This document shows, piece by piece, positions 44,991-55,400 of a stretch of 64,000 nt of DNA. The DNA comes from Hippasteria phrygiana. Taxonomy: Eukaryota > Echinodermata > Asteroidea > Valvatida > Goniasteridae. The stretch covers positions 558,001 to 622,000 of the forward strand of contig JAZGUH010000197.1 in the NCBI GenBank assembly GCA_037893225.1, read 5' to 3'. Both the position numbers and the translations under genes were made by a program. The notes under the pieces are model-generated. The model was not told the DNA's origin and searched no databases. It saw only the letters and a program-made list of their open reading frames with translations. Position 1 is the stretch's first letter. Every line of letters starts with the position of its first letter.

Positions 44991-47700
44991 ACAAAACAAT
45001 GTATAAACAATTGTATCGCTGCAAAAATGGAGCTGTCAATCAAGTTTTGGAGCATAGGACTAGGGGTAAAGATTGTTTTATTTCAGACATACTTTACTTT
45101 TAGGGCAAAATTATCAATACTGACATATATCTTTTATTAAACGTACATACATTTGTACCGTAGCTTGTCGAAACAGGTACGCATCATTTCAAGAAAAGGA
45201 TACAATTTACTCATCCTTCTGCTTAATTTAGTCATGGGAGGGCAAAATGGATGAGAAACGACAGCATCCCTGGGGTAACATGGCGGTGGACCCCTCAAGG
45301 AGCTTGAGGGAGGGGTAGGCCAAGGATGCCTGCGATTTCATCGCAGGCTTTCACACGATACAACACTTTCCGGTAGTGAACGTCCCTCGTTTTTCAATGT
45401 TTGCACGTGTAACGCTGGTGTTGCGATATTCTAATGATGAAATTTATAGGGTACCAGTGATTTTCCTGCACTGTTAAAACCCTTTGAAGCCGGATGACAA
45501 CATATACATGCCATTTTCTGCATTTTCAATCCATTGTTTGATTATTGTGTATGTTACGCTTAGCTGCACAAGCACATTGTGTCTGTTTCGCTTGGCTGCA
45601 AAAGCCGGCCCGACACCCCGGCGCCTCACTGTAAATAACCGTACTCAATGGGTTAAAAATTCCGTAAAATTAATTCCCTTTTAAAACCAATTACTGTATT
45701 TTAGTTTTAACGGATTCTGGACGTAAAATTACGGTACTGTGACCTAGAAAATATCACATGTCCGTAGTTTTCGTTTTAACGTCAATTATAAAAAGAGGAT
45801 GTACATGTAAATGTACAAGACCACTTTGTAAAAATTAAATATACAACACTAAATATACAGCAACACTAACGAAGGGTTGTTTATTTACAGAGAATCTACT
45901 GTTCTACACGAATCTCATTATGCAGCAACTGACCAATTAGAACTGAAAAAAATTATGTTTACATAAGCTAAACAGCAAACTGCGCATGCGTAAAGGCGAT
46001 TTCACTGCACAGTATCCTTGCAAAAATCGCATCAATATATTCACACGACCAATCTTGGTGATCGTCACACGGATGTTGCATCGATGCGAAATTTTGGAGG
46101 AGGTCTCGATCCCCGTCACAAACCGCACGGGACCCATGCGATTTGGTGACAGAGATACACTTTCACACGGCACGGAATCCGTGCGTTTGTGACATTGATG
46201 CGATTTCATCACACAGGACCAATGTTTCCAACGGTCGTGTGAGACGGGCTTAAAGGAGAATTCCAGGCTCTATAATATTTTATCTAGTCTAAAAGAACAT
46301 ACACTAACATACAGACTGCACCGAGAGTTGGATTTTCTTTGTTATGGAGAACGACACACGGGCCCTTTATATTTACGATTTTTTGCCATTCAGCAGTACA
46401 AAGGGCGCGTCCATACTGTTCGAAATTCCCGCGACATCCGGGAGATTATGACGTAGTGTCCACACCTCAATGGAAACCCATGGTTGGCTACGTGCGGTAT
46501 GCACTGGTATCACACCTAGACGCAGCTTACTGCATATGAATACGTATGTTTTATAAGGCGCCCGACTATTGCGTGTATGTGTAAGGCTGATGTTTACTTC
46601 GACTTGACGTGCTGCAATTTATCGTGGTTTTTCATATTTTTTTAGTAGAGCACAAAGTCTGTTCTGGTAGAAAAGAAAATATGTTAGGCACTGCATCATC
46701 TCAAAGATTCTTAGCCTACCCCAGGAGAACTGCCTGCCGATTTTTTCTCAAAGCAATCTGGTTCGAAGTCGAACTTCGCGTTTTTATATTGTTCAGCTAT
46801 TTCTTACAAATATCTGGTCCTTTGGGGGATTGGGAATTTGGAAGAAGCTGAGACCTTTTCGAGAATTTGGTTTATTTGAGCAGCTAAAAGCTTGCCAAAT
46901 CGTCATGATGTTGCTGTACTACAGCACGACCGAGTTTTGCTTTAGCAGTCAGGCAAAAATTCGCCAGGAATATGGAAAACAGACGTGCGTCAAGGAACAA
47001 CACTGCCACGTTCTCGTGTGTGTTGCATGTACGGACAATGGTTCACTGCACTCGCACAGCTCAGGCCGCGGGGCCGGCCGGGTACCCGGACGGCCGGCTT
47101 GGTAGTGCAGCCACTACGTCACAGTATCCTGGATGTACCGATATTCCAGAGCAAAAGGGCGGCTTGCATGATGGCAGGCGCGTTATGAAAAAATCTCCGG
47201 TTTATTATACGATTACCGAAACCAATCAAAATGAAATATAAAGTAAGTCACAATTGCAATTAACCCTAACAGCCCAAGGCTTTTTACTAGAATCCTTCCC
47301 TAACCACACAAACTCCAACACTGTGTAGTAAACCAATGGCACATTCTTTGTACTTAATAGACAAAATCAGGGCATCAAGTCCCATGCAAAGTGATGGTGC
47401 CAAGGCTCTACAGTACCCAATCACACAAAATTCAACACAAATGGGGTGTTTGATTTTGGCAGGTTAGGGATGGTTAGGGTTAACGTTCTTTAACATTATG
47501 TTATTATAAACTCAGGGTGGACTTTTCCTTCAAGTACTGTCTCACAACAGAGATAACTTTTCATAGTGTACATGTACATGTACCTGCAACCTACATGTAC
47601 TCTCCAGCTTACAACTCCACATTGCAAAGCTTCAAACAATACCTAAGTTTCCTTTTCTTAGACTGTATGCTATTTGAATGATTGACAATTTGTCACTCAC
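44991..47700. other. Intron stretch, mostly unassigned
   Basis: A GC-rich near-palindrome, 'gccggccgggtacccggacg' and following bases, lies at 47073-47100. Words such as 'cacacggcacggaatccgtg' near 46170 suggest another inverted repeat. ACATGTACATGTAC occurs near 47570. No exon or RNA gene recognised. Confidence 0.4.
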
Positions 47701-47761
47701 CTTGGGACAAGCTTTTTGTCTAGCTGTAAATATCATGGGAACATCCCCCAAAGAATGGGAT
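47701..47761 (-). CDS. PNPLA8: PNPLA8-like phospholipase, 61-nt exon
   Basis: This short exon is bounded by 'taatttag' and GTGAGTGA. It supplies one base to the split Lys codon from the exon at 48122-48388 and twenty codons ending VPMIFTARQKACPK, the equivalent of the conserved Met-Ile-x-Thr-Ala-Arg...Cys-Pro-Lys of PNPLA8. Length and both phases (2 in, 0 out) fit its neighbours exactly. Confidence 0.9.
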
Positions 47762-48121
47762 CTAAATTAAAACAAACAAATTAGAGTACATTAGTAAATT
47801 TGGTGACGACAAACTTTCTCTTTGGCTCCAAAATTGCCAAAATCAATACATTTCATCGTTCACTGCTACACTTAACATTTTCCGAGTTTCCGTATGCTGC
47901 ATGGCTTTCTACTCTACAGCAATGAAGTACATGTACATGTACTGTTGAACCTATAAATACAAACTTGTTTAGACAAGATCCCAGGTAGGAGCAGCAAATT
48001 TCTTCGGTCCAGACTCCTACCAAAATTCCTATCATGGATAAATTTGCTGATTAAATACTATTCTCGCTACAATCAACATGCAAATGATAAGAATTACAAC
48101 TTATTTCAACACAGTCCTTAC
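47762..48121 (-). other. Intron of the PNPLA8-like gene
   Basis: A 360-bp intron, the smallest in the window, free of recognisable transposons apart from an ACATGTACATGTAC motif near 47930. Confidence 0.8.
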
Positions 48122-48388
48122 TTGAGAATCTTTATCCAACCCTCAGTGTCATAGAAGGCATGGCTCAGGAACAGTTTGCTTGTCCCGAGCAAGGTGTTCC
48201 TCTTGAAGACCTCCTGACTAAGTTCTCTGTAGAGTTCCTCACACTCATCCAGCGAGGCACCATCGAATGCCAGGAGGAAGCCTAGGACAGCCCCCGAGCT
48301 CACCCCAATCACGTAGTCAAAAAGTTCTCGGACTGGCTTGTCAGTGCGACGTTCAATCTCCCGCAGAGTCTCAATGGCAATGACGCCC
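48122..48388 (-). CDS. PNPLA8: PNPLA8-like phospholipase, nucleophile exon (GVSSG)
   Basis: The exon starts after 'tatgtttgcag', completes the Arg codon of DGGGTR and reads GVIAIETLREIERRT. LFDYVIGVSSGAVLGFLL follows; GVSSG is the lipase GxSxG box with the catalytic serine. LDECEELYREL and SHAFYDTEGW come next, as in PNPLA8. It ends at a GTAAGG donor with two bases of a Lys codon. The length of 267 nt agrees with phases 2 and 2. The protein class hydrolyses acyl chains of membrane phospholipids, in mitochondria and peroxisomes in mammals; location here is inferred from family only. Confidence 0.95.
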
Positions 48389-49046
48389 CTGCAAACATAC
48401 ATGTACAACACACAGCAAAGCATATTAAAACTCTTTTTAGACTCTGCTAACAGTGCACTTTGTCTCAAAACTTGCTAAAACATGTGGATGATGCACACAT
48501 GGTTGAATAAAACAAGCAATGAATTCAAGAACAAAATTGGTTCATGAGTGAATAGTAGTTCACAAATATTTTCTGTCTTCTGTGGACAATGTGTCAACAG
48601 TCATTTTTTTATTCTTTTTTAATGGACAGACACCAGAAATACACAGACCGTTCGCACGCGTCCGGACGGGTTCCTTCCCGTTCTGAACGGCCTCCGTTCC
48701 TTCCCTGTGCCGAACGGCCTTTCGAACGCGTTCCTTGGAAAGCTTGTATGAGAGTGTATTGTTATGTTAATAGGCCGTTCCTTTGCGTGCGTGAACGGGT
48801 CATCACTAAAGAAGATCCGAAGTGCATGATGCTTAGGGAAAAACTCTGTACCGAATTTAGCTTGGAATTAAATCTGATTTGTAATTTGAAAACCGGACAT
48901 CGACTGCCATTATATACCGGGTCATACACCTTCCAGTTTTTGATAGCCAGTAGGCCTATTGTCACAGTTCTTTTTCGCAGTGTTCAAATTCCTCAGTGAA
49001 ATATCACAAAGGCCTATGCCTAACATTTCAGTCCAATCATGAAGCT
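48389..49046. other. Intron stretch with a dispersed GC-rich repeat at 48625-48740
   Basis: 'gacaccagaaatacacagac', 'cgttcgcacgcgtccggacg' and later CGTTCC/CGAACGG words are shared with the inverted copy at 54700-54862. Otherwise nothing recognised. Confidence 0.5.
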
Positions 49047-49211
49047 ACAATCCCGGCCAAATCTCGTTGGGCCCCCGACCCCCCTGCCCCCGGTCAATGT
49101 TGGCTCTCATTGCGCGGAATGCGCTCCGGCTTGATATTACAACATTGAGCGGGGGGCGCGGAGGAGGGTATGTTTATCATCACGTGGCCCAAGCATTTTG
49201 GCCGGGATTGT
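49047..49211. mobile_element. 165-bp inverted-repeat element, copy 1
   Basis: The tips ACAATCCCGGCCAAA and TTTGGCCGGGATTGT are perfect 15-bp complements. The interior is nearly identical to 50399-50563 and contains 'caatgttggctctcattgcg' and a facing 'acaacattgag'. No coding capacity. The target duplication could not be settled. Confidence 0.85.
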
Positions 49212-49703
49212 CTGAAAGTTCGCCTAGTTTATCTATAAAGAGTTTAAAACACGCAAAATCAACTTTTCAACCCAAATAGTTTGAATTACCTGATTATAGC
49301 GCCCCCAAGGGAGATCCCCGTCTAAACATCGAATGCTATTTTAATAATGACGTCCAACTAATTAGGTTGTCATAATTTTTGTTTGACCGTTCGGACAACC
49401 AAGACGTTAATTACGGGATCGATTGTTTTAACAACAAGTTAAAAAATAGCCCCCAACGCCCTACAGTTGGCACTTGCTAAAAGTTGTGGACGTCATCATT
49501 GCGACTTTCCTGAACTGAACGTTTGTGGCCTGTTTCCTGAAAATCGCTTGTGAACTTGGGAAAACACGGAAGTCTGGGGGGGGGGGGGGGGGGGGGGGGG
49601 CAGTAGTCGCCCCTTTCCGGTCTCCGTACGTACCAAACTAAGCCCGGTCGGGATAGGGTTAACAGAATGACGATTCCTGGCTGTCATGCGCTTGCGCCAG
49701 GAC
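49212..49703. other. Intron stretch with a run of 25 G at 49576-49600
   Basis: Apart from the homopolymer nothing is recognised. Confidence 0.5.
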
Positions 49704-50137
49704 TTGTTTTGCAGTGCGCATCGTACACAATGTACCATGACGATTAGCCATGACATTTTGTCCAATAACTTCACAGAATACATCTTTTGTTAAACGCGAA
49801 AAACGCATTATGTTACACAAACATACAAGCCTCTTCCATTTTGTTTCAACTACCTCATTCCGTGAATTGTTGGAAAACTCAACGGTTAACCCTCGCCACT
49901 AAAAAAATAGAGAAATGACAGACTCTCCTTTACTATTTTGGTGGCGAGGGTTAATCGTTGAATTTTCCGACAAATCACGCAAAGAGACGGCTAAAAAAAT
50001 TGGAAGAGGCTTGTAGGTGGTTTGTGTAGCGTAATGCGATTTTCGCGTTGAACAAAAATGTCTTTTGTAAAGTTATTTGACAAAATGGCATGGTTATTCG
50101 TCATGGTACATCGTGTACGATGCGCACTACAAAACAA
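49704..50137. mobile_element. 434-bp near-palindromic fold-back element
   Basis: The left arm runs from 49704 to about 49910 and the right arm from about 49935 to 50137; the second is the reverse complement of the first with roughly one in eight bases changed. Shared words include 'gtgcgcatcgtacac', 'aagcctcttcca' and 'ttaaccctcgccac'. A centre of about 20 bp separates the arms. Because the arms are inverted, similar short peptides can be read outward on both strands; I do not regard them as genes. Confidence 0.8.
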
Positions 50138-50189
50138 TTGGGATCATCTGTGTCTGGAAATTGAACGGTCAATTAAGCCTCTTGGCATC

Positions 50190-50382
50190 TGTGACTCACA
50201 TAGTCTAGTGGTTTGGACATGTACATTCAAATGCAACAGTTGTGGGTTCGAATCCAACCCGAAAAAAAACCTCTTTTGTTCCACTTCCTTTTCTTTTAAT
50301 TACTCCTGCACTCGGAAAGCCATGACCATCCATTGCTTCTCACACTTAGGTCTTTTCTAATGTTTTTTTTTTTTTTTTTTTG
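50190..50382 (+). mobile_element. tRNA-derived SINE-like sequence
   Basis: TAGTCTAGTGGTTTGGAC (50201-50218) resembles the pol III A box, and GGTTCGAATCC (50245-50255) is a perfect B box. Sequence after the tRNA-like head is unrelated to a tRNA and ends in a run of about 20 T at 50363-50382. The acceptor stem does not pair well, so a working tRNA is unlikely. The T run is a pol III terminator at least. Confidence 0.5.
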
Positions 50383-50398
50383 AGAAAGAAAATTTCAG

Positions 50399-50563
50399 AC
50401 AATCCCGGCCAAATCTCGTTGGGCCCCCGACCCCCCTGCCCCCGGTCAATGTTGGCTCTCATTGCGCGGAATGCGCTCCGGCTTGATATTACAACATTGA
50501 GCGGGGGGCGCGGAGGAGGGTGTGTTTATCATCACGTGGCCCAAGCATTTTGGCCGGGATTGT
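50399..50563. mobile_element. 165-bp inverted-repeat element, copy 2
   Basis: Same length and tips as 49047-49211, in the same orientation, with only a few differences. It begins 17 bp after the T run of the SINE-like sequence. Confidence 0.85.
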
Positions 50564-53500
50564 AGCCTGAAAAAAATCTTCCTTGTCATTGGTTATATTC
50601 TCACAGGCCTATATCAACAAAGGCGCCGACTCAAAGAATTTTCCCTGACCCACTTATCTCCGAAAAAAGATACCGGTAGATCGTATTACTTATGTTGTCA
50701 GTCGGCTGTCAATCATTGACTGGAAAGCTCTTCCGAGAATTTTATTTATTTATTTTTTAAATCACTCGTAATTTTATTATCCGGATGAATTTATTCCTCT
50801 CTTGGTCCCAACCGTAAATCACAAGAATCCTAGTCTAATGCCAAGTAAGCCAATTTTACGAAGAATTTGTTTTTCTCTTCTCGTTAGTAATAGTCTGAAA
50901 AAAATCCACTGCCTAGTAAATTCCCAAATTCCCTCATTATCTAATTAAAGAAATTCTATGGGTAACAGCGCTTATTATCTGCTTGTCTTGAATTCACTAA
51001 CTAGCTAGTCCATCCGTAAACAAGACAAAAAAATGAAGCATTGCTTATTGCTTGCATCATCCATTAATTTAAACAATCTGAAAATCTTTTTCAAAAATTT
51101 ACGGAACTCCCAAACACGTTCTCAGCAGGTTTCAGGAGGAAATTTAATACGATTTATGTCCAGATTTCTTTTAATCTAACAAAACACGATCTCCTACCTA
51201 TGTCATTAAATTAACAGGCCTTTGAAAAAATGCTTCCTAATAAATGGCCATTTCAAGATAAGAATAAAATTTGTTGCATTATGATATTCATCTTCCTGTA
51301 TAGTGCAGAAACCTCCGCTGGAGTACATGTATACTCGCGCACATTATTATATCTTGTGTTATCTTTGGTGTATATGAAAAAAAAAAAAATTCTGAGCTCC
51401 GGAGCATATATTACGTACCCTTCATCAGTAATATTCCAAAGATTAAGTTTATTTTGGGTTCTCTAGTTTTTGGCGAGCTGCAATACAGATGCGTGCCTAT
51501 TTGTTTTGTTATATAGAATGAGATTCGGATGGAGACGGGATTGGATTAATATTAGTTGTAGTGAGGATGGAGGTGGTGTGGGGCCTCCCCCTCCCGCCTT
51601 TAGCAGCGAGCCATGACGGCTTTGCCGCAGAAAAAAGAACGAACTTCAAAGATTTATGGGGAAATTTATTTTCGGTTTTCTGATTTGGGAGGAAATATGC
51701 ATTGATTGTTCTCATTTATTCAGTCTACGGCCATTATATTCTTAGGCTAAATATAAATGTACGTTACACTTGTAAATAAAATACTTTTGAAAAGTCCTGG
51801 TCTTCATTTTTAGGAGGGGGTACTGGAGGGGGTACTGGACTTATGCTTAGTTCTTGTTTTCGAAGGAAATAAACTGTGGAAGACTTCTATGTTACTTGAG
51901 AAATGGACCTATCAATGAATTTCAAATGTTTTAATCAGAGCCGAAAAAAATATTTTTAAAGGTTATACTTCTAATTACTATTGTTAACATTGTTATAACA
52001 GTATTTTTATGACGTTGGTAGACATGGTATAAGTTAAACATGAATATGTATGAAGCTATACACGTACGTCACAAGCTAATTGTCTAGGCAATATTGTTAC
52101 TATGGACACGCCGTCAGATCTGAAATTCCCATGTTTGGGCGGTCCCCTGGAATGAGCATCACCTCATTGGTGAAGTAATATCGTCCGTCATGACTTGACT
52201 ATTTTGCGCTAGGAAAAGTTTCTACACATATTCTTGGCTATGAGCCAAACTGCCTACGTCTGTCTTTTGACGCGCCAAGACGATTGTTTAGAGTTAAGTT
52301 GCCAACGGCTGTTTAGTGTGCTAACTCATTCAGTTTAGACTTAGGAAGGAATTTTCAATATATTTTTTTCATACCACGTTCATAATTTAATCAAAGAAAG
52401 TAAGAATGATTGCAGATGTTAAAGTAACATAAATCATCCAAGTATAATTCGTATTATGTTTGCCTCTGGTACTGCAGTTTTTGGAGTTTTAAATCTGTGC
52501 AACTAGTGGGGTATTCTGAAAAATGGAATAATCACATTGTCAGGGTCCACTTGATAATGTATTTAATACACAGTACACACTTTACTGAATCTGTTTTGTT
52601 TATTATCAGATACTGCCAGCTTAGGTGTTTTATGCTAAAATGTCGACACATTAAAATCTTCATAAACGATGCAAAAATTAACTGGATATGTTTTAAGCTC
52701 AACAAAGAAATTTGGCAAAAGTACATGTACATCGTTCAGCCAATCATAGTAATCTGATCAGAAATCATGTTCACACTTTCAAATTCTTTTTCAGGAAGGT
52801 TGTATACGTAAAGCCAGCGTCAAAATCATTTTAAAAAATAGATTGTTTACTAATGCTGATAATCCTGATAATAACAGAAGGCTTCGAAATAGTAAAATGG
52901 AATGGTGTCATAATAACCACAACTCCTATTGTCAAGAACGAACGAGTCCGTGCCCCTACAATGTAGTACCGGTATATTAAACCATGGAGTTAGGAAACTC
53001 CATGATTAAACCATAGAGCTCTATGGTATAACTGAGCATAGGCCGACAAACTGTAGTCATGTAGGCTGTAACATCTGTTGGGGTTCTTGGCTTGACACTC
53101 AATGTCAAGAGTCGAGTCCATTGCAAGTTTCATCAGCCCGTCGTGACGGTGCAGCATTGTTTGCAACTACTACAGAGCTCAAATCCGCCTGCAAATTCAC
53201 AGGCACAAGGAAACGGGAGAGATCGAGAAGGTGCGTGGCGCACGCTGTTCATGTATCGTTCATGTATCGCCCGGTATGTAGCATGATGACCGTACACTGC
53301 GTGCGGCGCGGGCAGCACTAGCAGCCGGCCCCACACTGTACAAGTACAAATGTATGGTACTGTACTTTATGCATCTAGCACAGTACATACGCACAGCGCA
53401 TAGGGCCGGCAGGCCCTGAACATGTACAATGTACATGTACGTACAATGGGGAGCACGCTCTTGGTGCGTGATACGAGTTCATTGCTTTCTTATTTGGTTG

Positions 53501-54699
53501 CCCTAAACTTGACCCGAAACTGGAACAGCCGTCAGCACGTGTTGCAAGTCTCGGAGTCATCCTGGGAATTTCCCACGCACAGGTAAACCAGACAGAGCAG
53601 AAACTCGCCGTTCCCAGGCAACATAATTACCATGGCAACATAAGAATTCGATATTTACTAGAGTGTTGAAAATTTTATTTTTGTCAACTACATTTTCCTG
53701 GGAATATTTCGACAAATATAATACAATTAACTGTTTATGGAAACTGATTTGAAACAACGGACAGTGTAGGCCTACATGTACGTACCTAACCCCCCAACCT
53801 AAAAAGGTAAAATTGCGCCATATTTTGAAGACGGATTCAAGATCGAATAAAATGTTATTCCCATTACTAGAGTTGTCATCCTCTCAAAACAATGCTGGAT
53901 AGAATACACAATGTCAAACCCTCAGTTCCCCTTTCCGTCTGTATCCAACCATGGAGGAAGAACAGTCCCAACACCGGATAAATTACCCCCAACAATCAAG
54001 GGGAGCCCGTGAAGAAAGAAACTATACTGAAATTTGTTGCACGCGCCCAGCCCAATTGGATATGGGAGGCGCAACACGGAACCATTGACGTCCAATGAAA
54101 ATAAATACTATACGGCACGCAAAAAACAATTAAGCGAAGCTGGCATTACTTTTAATTCAATCGTAACTTGAGAAACAAAAAATGATACTTTAAGAGTGAA
54201 CAATGGGCTGCATAAAAACCCTGGGCTGGAGTCAGCGTAAGTTTCGCAAGGGCAAAAACAATCCGCTGAATTATTTACATGAAACCCTCCAATTATTAAA
54301 AAAAAATGTACCCGGGTTAGATTACAATGAAGTATTAACATAACTGCTCACAAACATCGACACAGTAAAAACAAAATAAGTTAGTTTACAAAAATCGTTA
54401 AGCTAGATTTCCGATGTGTATGGAAAAAAGTGTGAAATTTCTCAACTATTTTCGGCATGGGCAGTTTTTGTTTTGTTTTAGTATTTTTCCCCATGGCAAA
54501 AGTGACATTTATGCATTTATTTTGACGGAAATTTTGAGGTCGTCGTGTCTTCCAAACCCGGTCGGCACCGTTGGGAAAAATGGGGAAATATAATCATTTT
54601 CCCGATGGCGGTGTTTGCCAAGGACTGCCCGTATTTTCGGGCCATTCCTGCAGCGACGATTGGACACGTTTTTCTTCGCATACTTTTAGTGCCACAGGA
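50564..54699. other. Intron stretch without recognised genes
   Basis: AT-rich for the first 2.4 kb. A GC- and CpG-richer part at 53090-53600 has short open frames on both strands but no motif. Several ACATGTAC palindromes occur, including near 53425. Confidence 0.45.
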
Positions 54700-54862
54700 G
54701 AATGTAGCGGTGCACAGACCGTGACGGGCCTTTTGTTGTAAAGGAACGCGTGCAGAACGGGGGGGCCGTGAGCACGCGTGCAGAACGGGTGAGGGAGAAC
54801 AAAAGATTGCGTTCCTGCCGTCCGGACGCGTGCGAACGGTCTGTGTATTTCTGGTGCCTGCC
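54700..54862. repeat. Inverted copy of the GC-rich repeat at 48625-48740
   Basis: Reverse complement of 'gacaccagaaatacacagac' and 'cgttcgcacgcgtccggacg', with CGTGCAGAACGGG words. Internal segments differ from the first copy. Family unknown. Confidence 0.65.
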
Positions 54863-54938
54863 CAAAACAAAAGAGAGAAACAATAGCCTTGCGGGACTCA
54901 TTACCTGAATCATAATGAAAAATGACCTGGACTTAACT

Positions 54939-55400
54939 AGTGTTGTACATTTTTAGGTCTTGACACCTGGTCACGGTCTTGAGACCTTCGAGACCTGGGC
55001 TCTCTTTCATAAACGTTTATTCCTATTTTTGACTTAGGAACAATTATTCTTCCTCAGTCCAAGATAGGAATATTCCTAACTTTTATGAAATAGAGCCCTG
55101 GTCTCGGTCTTGGGACATTTGAGGTCCTTTTTTTGAGGTCTTGGTATTGAGACCTTCTTGAGACCTTTTTAAAGGTCTCGGAAGGGCTGGTGTCGGTCTC
55201 CATTGCCAAGGTCGCAGGTTTCACACTCGAAACCTGTCGAGACCACAACAAAATACGATGCGCCGTACGAATCTACATGTAGTCTCCATTCCAAACGCAA
55301 CATTGAAAGTACAAATTTTCATGCTGAAGAATTAAATTGAAGCTGGAATGGAGACCAGTCAATGCAGCTTGTTTATTTGGAGTACTGGTACCCGTGGACA
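54939..55400. mobile_element. GAGACC-family element, with a nested 102-bp inverted-repeat element
   Basis: It starts 'tagtgttgtacatttttagg', carries GAGACC and GGTCTC words, and contains 'ggagaccagtcaatgcagct', inverted relative to 44710. A small element at 54997-55098 has tips GGGCTCTCTTTCATAAA and TTTATGAAATAGAGCCC and interrupts the GAGACC sequence. The right end is not clear. Confidence 0.5.

Noticed and set aside
47067..47105. CpG-island promoter
   Set aside because: The GC-rich patch is under 50 bp and palindromic, with no adjacent first exon; more likely part of a small repeat.
49496..49783. Peptide similar to the one encoded at 50058-50360, suggesting a duplicated small gene
   Set aside because: The similarity follows from the 434-bp palindrome, and the surrounding sequence includes a poly-G run.
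50201..50260. Functional tRNA gene
   Set aside because: The boxes are good but a paired acceptor stem and normal length are missing.
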